DNA from: Elymus sibiricus
Taxonomy: Eukaryota > Streptophyta > Magnoliopsida > Poales > Poaceae
Direction: 5' to 3'
Length of the DNA stretch: 64,000 nt
Assembly (NCBI GenBank): GCA_039707655.1
Contig: CM077666.1
Location: forward strand, 399,733,886 to 399,797,885
The translations under genes and the position numbers were made by a program. Below the pieces are notes generated by a model. That model was not told the DNA's origin and searched no databases. It saw nothing but the letters and a program-made list of their open reading frames with translations. Position 1 is the first letter of the stretch. Each line of letters starts with the position of its first letter. Positions 24,744-34,470 of this stretch are shown piece by piece.

Positions 24744-26424
24744 TGATGTCTAATACACAACTTATTTTTGTAGACTCGTGTTGGGCCTCCAAGCGTAGAG
24801 TTTTGTAGGACAGTAGCAATTTTCCCTCAAGTGGATGACCTAAGGTTTATCAATCCATGGGGGGCGTAGGATGAAGATGGTCTCTCTCAAACAACCCTGC
24901 AACCAAATACAAGAAATCTCTTGTGTCCCCAACACACCCAATACAATGATAAATTGTATAGGTGCACTAGTTCGGCGAAGAGATGGTGATACAAGTGTAG
25001 TGTGGATAGTAGATATAAGTTTTTATAATCTGAAAATAAAAAAACAGCAAGGTAGCAAGTGATAAAACGGAGCACAAACGGTATTGCAATGCTTAGAAAC
25101 AAGGCCTAGGGTTCATACTTTCACTAGTGCAATCTCTCAACAGTGCTAACATAATTGGATCATATAACAATCCCTCAACGTGCGACAAAGAATCACTCCA
25201 AAGTTCCTATTCGTGGAGAACATAAGATAGAAATTGTTGTAGGGTACGAAACCACCTCAAAGTTATCCTTTCCGATCAATCTATTGAGCCATCCCTATAA
25301 GTGTCACGAACAGCCCTAGAGTTCGTACTAAAATAACACCATATGAAACACATCAACCAACCCTAATGTCACCTAGATACTCCAATGTCACCACAAGTAT
25401 CCGTGAGTTGATTATTCGATATGCATCAAACAACTTCAGATTCATAATATTCAATCCACACAAAGAACTTCAAAGAGTGCCCCAAGATTTCTACCGGAGA
25501 AAGTAGGACGAAAACGGGCATCAACCCCTATGCATAGATTACCCCAATGTCACCTCGGGAATCTGCGAGTTGAGTGCCAAAACATACATCAAGTGAATCA
25601 ATATAATACCCCATTGTCACCACGGGTATTCATATGCAAGACATACATCAAGTGTTCTCAAATCCATAAAAATATTCAATCCGATAATAGTGAAACCTCA
25701 AAGGTAAAAACTCAATTCATCACAACAAGATAGAGAGGAAAGAAACACCATATTATCCAACTATATTAACAAAGCTCGCGATACATCAAGATCGTGCCAA
25801 ATCAAGAACACGAGAGAGAGAGAGATCAAACACATAGCTACTTGTACATACCCCTAGCCTCGAGGGTGAACTACTCCCTCCTCGTCATGGAGACCGCCGA
25901 GATGATGAAGATGGCCTCCGGTGATGATTCCCCCCTCCGGCAGGGTGCCGGAAAAGGGCTCCATACGGGATCACCTTGGTACAGAGGCTTGCGGCGGCGT
26001 AAAAACTCATCTAGGTTAACTTTCGGGGGTTTCTGAATATATATGATTTTTCAGCGTTGGAATCACGCAAAGAGGTGCCACAGGCGGCCCACGAGGCACC
26101 AGGGCGCGCCTGGGGGGCGGTGGCGCGCCCAGGTGGCTTGTGGGGCCCCTGTGGGTCTTCTGCTGCTCCCCCGAAGCTTCCTGGGTCTGTTTCCTTCCAG
26201 AAAAAATCGTCCAAAAGTTTCGCTGCATTTGGACTTAATTTGATATGGATTTTCCGGAAAATCAAAAACAAGCAAAAAACAGCAACTGGCACTGGGCACT
26301 AGGTCAATATGTTAGTCCATAAAAATCATATAAAAGCCATATAAAAGTGCACCAAAATCATACAGAATTGTAATAAACATGGCATGAATATTTCATAAAT
26401 TATAGATACGTTGGAGACGTATCA
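24744..26424 (-). mobile_element. Reversed solo LTR of the element A family
   Basis: The 1681-bp sequence is the reverse complement of the element A LTR. It begins TGATGTCTAATAC, ends GAGACGTATCA, and has an exact TSD GTGGG at 24739-24743 and 26425-26429. No internal sequence remains. It lies 83 bp upstream of the coiled-coil ORF start. Confidence 0.9.
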
Positions 26425-26429
26425 GTGGG

Positions 26430-27022
26430 TACTAGTTTTTATAGCCCAGTGCTAAGTGGGAACACGTATAGGTTTGATCGGTGTTAACAGATTTTCATTT
26501 ACTCATTGCGTGGTAATTTGATCGGTGTGAACACGTTTATGTTTGATTGGTGTGTCAGCGTGTCCGATGGATGGGTCGTCTCGCCTCCCACGCGTGCCAG
26601 ACGGTTGACCAGAACTGCTATACGCAGGTGGTTGCTCGCCGTTTAGGCGGCCGTGGCGCGCTATGCTCGCGTCCCTTCGCGCCATCTGCTCGACGTTGAG
26701 GCGGCCGCGGCGCGCTCTGCTCGCGTCCCTCCGCGCGCGCTCTTTCAACGGTTGGGGCCGGCGTACGATCACGTTTTGGGCGCCATATGCATGCGGTTGC
26801 GTCCGCGCGCGTCGCCATGATGCAGTTAATACGTGCGGCACGATGCAGTTACGCGCTGCAACAACTGCCATCCGCGCGCGCCGATACTCCAGGCCGTTCG
26901 GCCTCCCCTTTTATTCCCACGGCCATTATAACCTTAGTCTCTTCAACCTTTCGATCGCGCCCCACAACACAACAAGCGCACCCACAACGACACATAGAGA
27001 GAGGATATCCAGCGGCGCTCCA
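26430..27022. other. Upstream region of the exonuclease-like pseudogene
   Basis: It contains repeated TTTGATCGGTGTGAACACG-like phrases (26470-26560) and a GC-rich imperfect tandem duplication of 54 bp starting at 26645 and 26699 (AGGCGGCC...CGCGTCCCT). A CCTTTTATTCC stretch near 26905 could serve as a weak TATA element. No separate gene is supported. Confidence 0.5.
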
Positions 27023-27705
27023 ATGGAGTTCGGCAAGCATCGTGTGGACACCCACGTGAGGGGGAAGGACCTCTCGGTGGTGTAGACCATCAACCCGGCC
27101 GTGTTGGAGGACTCCATCAACATCATGGAGCAGTTGCTTGCTAAGGACGACAAGTACAAAGTGGTCGGCTTCGACCTCCAGTACACCGGCGGTCGTCCCG
27201 GGGTTGATCAGGCGGTTGCCGTCACCCAGTTGTGCGTGGGCCATCACGTCCTCGTCTACCACTACTTCCTGGCCACAAGTGCTTGCAAGCGTTTCACCAG
27301 GTTTGTCAAGAGCCCCGACTACAAGTTCACTACGGTGGACACTGTCAACGATGTAAAAGCGCTCAAGATTTTGGGCTTGGCCTGCCCGAAGCTTCTCGAC
27401 ATCTGTGGCCACTACAGGGTCTGGGCAGCACGAAGATGGACTCCCTGGTTGAACTCGCCACCACCATCATCGACCCCTACTACGAAAACATGAAGGAAGG
27501 TTCCAGGAGAAATCCTGGATCCTGGCACGGTGCCTGGGTGCGGAGACTGGATGAACCTCACCTCAAGTTTGCAGCCAAGAGCGTGTACACATGATATGAG
27601 ATGCATAGGCGGATCGTCGACATGAGGGAGTGCCTCCTTCCTGTAGACGACGAGGGATCGAGCCACCAGCAGAGCAACAGCGGCAAGCGTCACAAGAAGA
27701 AGTAG
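27023..27705 (+). pseudogene. Exonuclease-like (RNase H fold, DEDD-type) protein, intronless, broken
   Basis: From ATG 27023 the frame gives an N-terminus with KHRVDTHVRGKDLSVV, then a TAG at 27083-27085, then a long run including KYKVVGFDLQYTG. This looks like the plant WRN-like 3'-5' exonuclease family, in which the first acidic motif is normally D-x-E. Here the position after FD reads LQY, so a catalytic Glu is absent. A single missing G near 27424 shifts the frame; it continues as STKMDSLVELA to a TGA at 27592-27594 and then to a basic tail ending at TAG 27703-27705. The intact length would be about 227 residues. Two stops and one frameshift make it a pseudogene. Assignment to the fold is by motif memory, moderately sure. 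Confidence 0.6.
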
Positions 27706-27849
27706 ATGATGATTAGATATGATCGTTTATCCTAAATTATTATGCATGTAGTTGTTTACTTTGGTGTGTGCAAATGTTATGTGTGTAGTCAGTTATGTAA
27801 TTGGATGTTTAATTTGGTTATGCAATCATGTCCTTATAAGTATATATGT

Positions 27850-28582
27850 TGTTGTTCTGTAGACAGAGAGCGTAGATGTTGTGCAGACTGCAGACTGAGC
27901 AAATCACATCGCACACGGATTAAACTAGCGAACCCGTCGGTGATGATTTCATCAATCGTTGAAAATTGTTTACCAGCAAGCGTTTGCCCACAACACACAC
28001 GGGTTATTAGCAGGAATCGTCTGTGTTGTTATCGGTCTTCCCACATATTTCTGATTACTGACCTGTTTGCCGCGTATCACACACATCTTGTTAAGTTGAA
28101 CCGTTTCTGTTGTGTTGGATAATCGCAAACAGTTCATCCGAGTGAACCGCATGTTGTATATCGCACACACCTTGATCTGCCTGACCGTTTCTGTTGTGTT
28201 GGGTAATCATAAACAGTTCATCCGAGTGAACTGTATGCCGTGTATCGCACACACCACGAACTGGCTGCCCGTTTCTGTTGTGTTGGGTAATCACAAACAG
28301 TTCATCCGAGTGAACTGTATGCCGCGTATCGCACACAGCACGAACTGGCTGACCGTGTTTTTTGTTCTGGCTTATCGCAAACAGTTCGTATGGATCAACT
28401 GTATGCCATGTATCACACACACGTCTCTAATCTGAATCGTTTTTGATGTCTCCGACATCGCAAACAGTTCGTCTTATTTGGGACGGTTTTTTTAGGACAC
28501 CGTTTGCGATTCATGCATCGCACACAGTTTGGTCGCGGGCTCTCTGATTCATGTGTCGCGTTAGCGGTCGCCTGCAGTAGTG
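27850..28582 (+). mobile_element. Right terminal region of a CACTA-like element (left end not found)
   Basis: The sequence ends CTGCAGTAGTG at 28582, the reverse complement of a CACTACTGCAG terminus. The preceding 700 bp is filled with short CGCACAC / GCAAACAGTT motifs in both orientations, as in CACTA subterminal regions. I could not find a matching CACTAC left end inside the window, so this may be a truncated element. Whether the exonuclease-like pseudogene was inside it is open. Confidence 0.55.
28128..28463 (+). repeat. 84-bp tandem repeat in the CACTA-like subterminal region
   Basis: The phrase AACAGTTCATCCGAGTGAAC or its variant recurs at 28128, 28212, 28296 and 28380, exactly 84 bp apart each time. 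Copies differ by scattered substitutions, the last being most divergent. Confidence 0.85.
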
Positions 28583-29188
28583 ATCTCACGTCAAAGTCGT
28601 GCTACACATATAGTTGTTGTGATCGAGGAAAGTGGTGGCGATAACACACGATGACTTCAATTTGGTGGTACTTCTCAAGTAACTTTCTCGAGCACTGGGG
28701 TGACCCGAGGTCTAACCCTAATGTGTTATATCTCGCGACGAAAGTGTTTTTTAGTGTCGTCACCTTGTTAAAAGGCATTGCTCGAACTTGATCTTCAGGA
28801 TGAAAACCCATGAACTAGGCTTCGGTGGTTGGATCTGGAGGCGGCAACGCTTGAGCGTAGTTCCCTTTCTGAAGCCATTGCTGTTGGAGAACCTTTCTCG
28901 TTGTACTTGTGATGTTAAGGGATGGTTGGTGCGGATATGGTCCTTGATGTAGGTTGTTGTTGATCATAGTTTTGATCACTTCGGAGTTTCTTTTTATTTT
29001 TAATTCACCAAGGCATAGCTTCAGTCTTGCATGACTTTACCATTTCCCGATGGGATTCTTTGTGTGTGTGCGTTGATGTTGGTTGTGTTCATCATAGTTA
29101 TGCATAGGTCGGGTGTGTCCTCGTTGCGTTTCTATCCTCTTAGTGCTTCATTTTAAGTTAATAAAATCCCCACTTTGTTGAAAAAAAA
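28583..29188 (+). mobile_element. LINE 3'-end fragment with poly(A)
   Basis: It has no ORF with reverse-transcriptase motifs. It ends in TTAAGTTAATAAAATCCCCAC followed by an A-run at 29181-29188, a 3' end I associate with grass LINEs. The 5' limit abuts the CACTA-like end and no clear target-site duplication was found. Confidence 0.5.
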
Positions 29189-31140
29189 GGTCGCTCGCGG
29201 TGGTGACGGGAGGGTGCGGATCAACCCTCCTTTGCCTCGGTCGTCGTGGCCTACCTAGGGGAACGAGATACCACAAAGGAACCACTTGTGTGGCAGTCGA
29301 CATGCATTAGTGACTCGCGTGATTCGACCACAACCCCGCGCTCATGATTGTTGCGCAGGGAGTTGTGGCCGCTTCTGCCGCATGGGTTCCTGGATCGTGC
29401 GCTAGAGTAGATGGTCTTGTGGGTGAGCTGTGGCACATGCCGGGTGTGGTAGCTGCCCGGGACATTGTGGCGCAGTCGCTTCCACATCCGGGTAGGGCTC
29501 GTCGAGAGATGATATGCCGAGGTTGATTTTTAGAGAAATGGCATCAACCGAGCCTGATTGGGGCTCGAGCCTAGCCCGACTTTGAATTAACAAAGCCATC
29601 AACCGGCCAGGATTACAAGCACACGCCCTTAGGCAAAGAGAAGGAAATACACGGTGATAAGATACACAAACGATGGACAACATCACACTAAGCCTCACAC
29701 ACTACGGCAACTGAAGATAAGCAATGGAGGATGAAGCCGTAGACGCCGAGGTCATCAACCGAGAATGTAGCACCAGGAGCAAGATCGCACAGGCTCAAAG
29801 GAGAGAGGAACCGGCACCAGCGGGGCATGCCGTCGCCATGCACCTACGGACCCCGGCACGGCACATCCAACACACCATCTTCGAAGAAGGCCACTACCCC
29901 CATATGCCGAGGTTGATGAACTGCCAGGGTACCATCAGATTCCAAGGGAGGGCGATGATGTCATGCTTCACCCATTGGCGAGGAGGTGCAAGCTCCACGG
30001 CGGGCTGGACATCTTGAGGATGGCATACGAGCAAAGTGTCCAAGGAAATGCCACATGAGCGGGGGGTTATGAGAGAGGAATGTTGATGGTAACATGTGGG
30101 CCCCATGTCCAACTTAACGGTTGAACAAACTGAGTTGACATTTGATGCCACGTCAGTGCCTAGATGCGATCCCAATGTCAAAAATGTTTTTAAATTTAAC
30201 CAAGTGTGCTACTAGTGGTTTTTACGATTTTTTTCGCATAATGTGGATGGTATTGGTGACAAAATGGAAATGTGATGGTTTTCCAAAACCCTATCTTCAG
30301 TTGTGGTGGTTTTACGCTATACTTGTAGGTGGAATCCAGACCTTCGTACCGCCTGGGATGTGGGAGGTGCACCTTTTGCCATTTGATTTTTTTTGTTTTT
30401 TACATCAGTTTGTTATTTGCATGGATCCGAGGTTGGCATGTCTGTCTTATCTGCAGCAGGGTTGTGCGTCCCAATTGCTCCTGCTATGATATTCACACTA
30501 TTTTAATCTGTCTAGTCGCATGCTGGGTAAACATTTCGGGCTACATGAGAGGGGGAGGGGGACATTCTTGGGAAGATTGAGATATTTTTCACAATCGGAC
30601 ATCAGGACATGCGTTACTTTTTTCAGTTTGTGCCCCCAAGTCCCTAGCGCACATGGTTTGCTAGCTCCTCGGGTTTGCAACTTTCTTTAGACACACGGTT
30701 ACCGATCGAAGTTCACTTCTCCGATCCTCCAAGGTCAACGGTGCTCACATGAAGCTTGGCTGTTTGCTTGTGTAAACTTCTTGAGATTTGGAGCAGGTGT
30801 CATTGTTGATTCAGGGACTATTTTATTCCAGCGACACGGACGCAGCGGGACTTACGGAAAGCGTGCTCGGAAGCGCTACAGCATGGAACATGCTCGGCGT
30901 GCGATGCACTGTTGTGTTGCTTCAAGCAGTATTTCTGTCCTGGATTGTCAGGATCAATGACCCAAGATCTTTTGCAGAAGTTTGCGTTGCATATAGGAGT
31001 ATTACTACTGCTCAAACATACCCAATGCAGGCAACGTCTAGTCTAATGAATGACATGATCTAATAACTTGCTGGAGAATTTACATCTAAAGTATCGTGAC
31101 AGACATGGATTAAGATAAGTCAAGGGACAAGCATCCGTAG
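29189..31140. other. Unassigned region, no gene supported
   Basis: About 2 kb of mixed composition. The part at 29530-30060 resembles degenerate retroelement sequence in reverse orientation (CATCAACCGGCCAGGATTACAAG phrase), but I cannot define ends. The ORFs at 29724-30017 and 30788-31063 show no recognisable motif. Confidence 0.4.
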
Positions 31141-31197
31141 TCCTTCGCCGGCCAGTTATTAATTTTACTCACTCCATTTCAATTTATATAAGTCATG

Positions 31198-31223
31198 CAT
31201 CTGAAACATCGATGTTTCAGATG
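31198..31223. repeat. Perfect 26-bp palindrome
   Basis: The palindrome is centred on ATCGAT, with arms ATCTGAAAC / GTTTCAGAT. It lies in a patch of short repeats: GCCGGCCAGTTAT at 31149 and 31255, TCGTGACAGACATG at 31094 and 31269, and an inverted pair near 31347-31364 and 31434-31454. This may be the remains of small MITEs. Confidence 0.7.
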
Positions 31224-32133
31224 TTTTTTTCTTCCAAAAACATTGGTGAACCTTTGCCGGCCAGTTATCGTGACAGACATGTTTTTTTCTTTCTTACTTT
31301 TTTTTTCTTCCAAAAAGAAGTGTTTTCCCTTTTTCTTCGTGTGCCTGATGTTTGAGATATTTTTCCTGTCCTACATCTATAAGTAGTAGTACTTCTCCAT
31401 TCCCAATGTAGTATACTTCCTTTTCATTTGTTTGAAGAAAATATCTCAAACATCGATCATTTTCACTTTTTTTGTTTGTTTTAGGAGATTCTTTGGCACA
31501 CGCATTACAATTTACATTGGCGCGAGTTGTACGTGATCATGATGTTATTACACATATGCTAATTTATAATCGATTGAAAATTCCTTTCTTAAAGGCGATT
31601 TTTTTCGTACCATTTTGAGGTTTGCTTCGGTTTATCTTAGTCCCTATCGCCACCTCACTGTCCAACTGCCTTCTCGTTGTTCCTCCCTACTGTTTCTCCG
31701 CCGGCCGTGAAGATGGAGTGCTCGAGAGCACGATGACAGGCCACAAAATAGTCAAATTAGGGCTAGGTTTGGAAGGTTCACCAATGCTCTCAATCCTAGC
31801 TAGAGAGATTGCTAGGGGTGGTGACGGCCAACAGTGGTGGCAGTTCAAGTAGGGTGGCGCGGGTTGGCAGTGCTATTGACAGCAGGGGGCGCATGTTGAG
31901 TACAGACTAGAGAGAGTGAGAGTGCCAGCCAGAACTCTCAAGACAACAAAGCATCTGTATACAGTGTGATCTGTTACATTCTTTCAACAAGAAAATATTC
32001 TAGCTAGCTTGCTAGTGTACTCACTCCGGCAGTAGCCGAGTAGGCTGAAGCTAGAAAGATCGGTTGCAGACACAGAAATAGGGCTCGATCGAACACTCAT
32101 ATACATAGAGAACAAACATCACAAACTCATGCA
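31224..32133. other. 3' side of the RGF-like gene, no other gene supported
   Basis: T-rich tracts around 31225-31345, then ordinary low-complexity-free sequence. The 3' UTR of the RGF-like gene should extend from 32133 toward about 31950. ORF 31622-31852 has no recognisable motif. Confidence 0.4.
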
Positions 32134-32653
32134 TCAATTGTGAGTGGGGGGATGGGTCTCAGGCCCAGCATAATCTAGATGAAACGCTGTACCCACCACC
32201 TGCAAATCCCTACGAGAAAGTCGCCGCGAAACCCTACCGACAACCGCGGTCCGAGCTGTGCCTGATGGTACCGCCACTCCCTCCTTCACCTTGGCATCGA
32301 AATGATCAACGCAAGCATCCTTAGCGACCGCAGTTGATAAATCCTTCGTCTGGTTTGTCGGAGAACCATCAGCCTTCAATTAAGTTGAAGAACAGTGAGT
32401 TAGTACAACTTAGAATAACCAATAAGATTATATGCAAGAAAATTAATTTGCTTCAATGCATGACTAGGTGCAGCTACCAACGTACCTTGCGCGGCGCAGG
32501 AGGTGGCTCGCTTGAACTGGCCGTGGCGCCATGGACAAGAAGGCGTCGAGCCTGGCATGAGTCAAGGAAGAGAGCAAGGAAGAAGAGGGTGACGAGAACA
32601 CCGGAAGTGGCAGCGAGCCTCATGGGGGCCAGTGGAGAGCTTAACCCCTGCAT
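32134..32653 (-). CDS. RGF/GOLVEN/CLEL-type secreted peptide precursor, two exons, 135 aa
   Basis: Exon 1 is 32486-32653 (56 codons) and exon 2 is 32134-32373 (79 codons plus TGA); the 112-bp intron has GT and AG ends and falls between codons. The precursor starts with a hydrophobic segment (residues 11-33, core LVTLFFLALFLDSC) that looks like a signal peptide. A variable middle follows, with a basic patch RVSRRLSRRDL near residues 103-113, and it ends exactly with DYAGPETHPPTHN. That 13-residue end fits the root meristem growth factor consensus (D-Y at the start for tyrosine sulfation, P at 5, PP at 9-10, final N), known from RGF1-type peptides that act through RGFR/RGI receptor kinases in roots. 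RRDL resembles a subtilase processing site. A second Met at codon 11 could be the true start. No disruption seen. A CACTA element begins 75 bp upstream of the ATG. Confidence 0.82.
32137..32175 (-). other. Mature RGF-like peptide domain
   Basis: Codes for DYAGPETHPPTHN followed directly by the stop. Compared with the known RGF1 peptide, the D, Y, P5, H8, P9, P10, H12 and N13 positions agree. Confidence 0.82.
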
Positions 32654-32725
32654 TGCAATGCACCAGTAGGTGTGACGACGAGAAGAAATAGAAGAGAAGA
32701 GGCCGGAGATCTAGCTAGAGGGTCG

Positions 32726-32728
32726 TGT
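32726..32728. repeat. Target-site duplication of the CACTA element (TGT)
   Basis: TGT at 32726-32728 and 46040-46042, directly outside the two CACTA ends. A 3-bp duplication is the CACTA rule. Confidence 0.8.
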
Positions 32729-32945
32729 CACTAGTAGAAAAAGGGCTTTTAGTCCCGGTTCGTAAGGGCCTTTAATCCCGGTTGAGCAACCGGGACTAAG
32801 GAGTCGGGACTAAAGGCCCCCCTTTTTAGTCCCGGTTGTGTTACGAACCGGGACTAAAGGGCTCCACGTGGCCGTTCCTGGGCGCTCAGGCAGGAGGATC
32901 TTTAGTCCCGGTTCGTAACATCAACCGGGACTAAAGGCAAGCGCC
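32729..32945. repeat. CACTA left TIR and subterminal repeats
   Basis: The TIR is followed by TTTAGTCCCGGTT units in both orientations (about 32748, 32774, 32796, 32827, 32844, 32903, 32923), the presumed binding sites of the element's DNA-binding proteins. Confidence 0.85.
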
Positions 32946-33151
32946 TGAGGTTTAGAGTTTTGGAGGGTTTTGGAGGGTTTAGGGGTTTCATTTTGTGTTT
33001 CCCTTTTCTTTTTGTGTTTACCATTCAATTCTTTTTCATTTAGGGTTTTCATTTTTATTTTATGTTTTCCATTCAACTCGACGCTATTACATATAGCAAT
33101 GAAGGAACCATTACACAACATCGTATATCGTCATGAATATAGAGAAGTGAC

Positions 33152-34343
33152 TGGAACAGGCGACCTCCCACCCCCACGTCCTGCGCTCCCGTCGCCCCCC
33201 GAGGCGGCGGAGCGTCACCTCCCAACCACCCCGTCTCGGCCCCCTCCTCCTCCCTCCCCCTTCGCCGCCGCCGGCAGAGGCCGCCGGCGTAGCCCGGGTG
33301 GCGCCGGCGGTGGCGGACGTTCCTTCCCTGGGCGCTCAGAGGTGGTGTCGGGGCTCTCTCCTGCCTGGCGGCGGTGCTGTTCGGCTGGCGGCGGTGTGGC
33401 TCGGCGGCGGGGTTCCCGCGGGCCTCGAGCGCCCTTGACGTGGCGGCGTAGTCGTTGACTACGGGGCGGCGTGGTGTGCTGCCGGCCGGCGGCGCCCGCT
33501 CGGCCCAGATCTGGGCCCTTTCGGGCCCCATCTGGGCTGGGGCGGGCTGGCCGTTCGGGGCACGGCGGCGTGGCTCCCTGGTGGTGGCGGCGAGGCGTCT
33601 GGGGCTGCAGGTGGTGATGGCTCCGGCGGCCGGCGTGCTGCAGCGTGGCGGCACGGACTGTCTGGACCCTTGGGGGTCCGGCCGGGCCTGTGGAGGCCTG
33701 GCAGGTCCTTGTCGCTACGTCCGGTCGGCTCCGCGCGGCGGTGGAGGCTGTCCCCTCCTGTCGGCTGCGTTGCGGTTGCCTCTGAGCCCGGTGTCTCCTC
33801 GTCCTCCCTCCAGGTCTCGTGTTGGTGGCCTCAGTGAGAAGACGAAGTTGGTGCGGTGTCCATGGTGGCACAGGCTGGTGGGCGGCATGTTGGGCGGTGC
33901 ACTTTCGAGTGTCCGGGGTGGTGGTGGTGGTTTCGGGGTGGGAGAAATCCCTGGCGGCTCGTCCGCCACCGGCGCGGCTACGCCCGCGGGTGCCGCCGGA
34001 CCCTCCTGAGGGGCGTAGGTGATACCCCTTCCCCACTGCCATCCGCGTACCGGGGGAAACCCTAGGACTTGTCCGGGCAGCAGCGGCGTCGTCGTCGCAT
34101 TCCTTCCTGAAGGTGTTGCTTGGTACGCGAGGCTTCGGAGTGCTAGGAGTGCGGTGGAACTTCTTCGGAGGGTGCAGCGGGTGCCGACCATCTTCGCTTA
34201 GTTGAGCTGCCTGCGTCAGCATTTGTTTCTCTTTCTTTCTCTTGTTTTTTTCTTTTGGGTCTGTTTGTGCTGCGGCCCCAGCGAGCTGGTTGTATCGGAT
34301 GGTTGCTTTATAATATAAAGCGGGGGGAAACCCTTTATCGTTA
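33152..34343 (+). mobile_element. LINE-derived insertion with fused 5' and 3' untranslated regions
   Basis: The 1192-bp insertion is flanked by a 13-bp TSD, ATAGAGAAGTGAC, at 33139-33151 and 34344-34356, which indicates target-primed insertion. The left part is very GC-rich, like a LINE 5' leader. The right part ends in TATAATATAAAGCGGGGGGAAACCC, a 3' end I associate with grass LINEs. No reverse-transcriptase ORF remains, so it looks like an internally deleted, non-autonomous LINE. The long minus-strand ORF across it (33215-34435) is a composition artefact. Confidence 0.7.
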
Positions 34344-34357
34344 ATAGAGAAGTGACA

Positions 34358-34383
34358 TCTTTCTCCGTGCTTGGTCGAACAAT
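34358..34383 (-). repeat. 26-bp patch copied from the element's own tnp2
   Basis: It matches 44272-44297 (inside tnp2) with one mismatch. It lies directly beside the LINE insertion, far from tnp2, and resembles templated filler DNA. Confidence 0.65.
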
Positions 34384-34470
34384 AAGTTTTCGTATATATA
34401 TTCGACGCTACTACATATAGTACACGTTCATGCATATATACAATATAATATCTCTTACGATCCCTAATAT

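Noticed and set aside
26849..27412. 187-codon minus-strand ORF
   Set aside because: Antisense shadow of the exonuclease-like pseudogene.
28128..28463. Regular 84-bp repeats considered as a CRISPR-like or satellite array
   Set aside because: No distinct spacers, plant context and a transposon terminus downstream; they fit subterminal repeats.
33215..34435. 406-codon minus-strand ORF
   Set aside because: Arg/Pro/Thr-rich, spans the right boundary of the LINE-derived insertion and its TSD; an effect of GC-rich composition.
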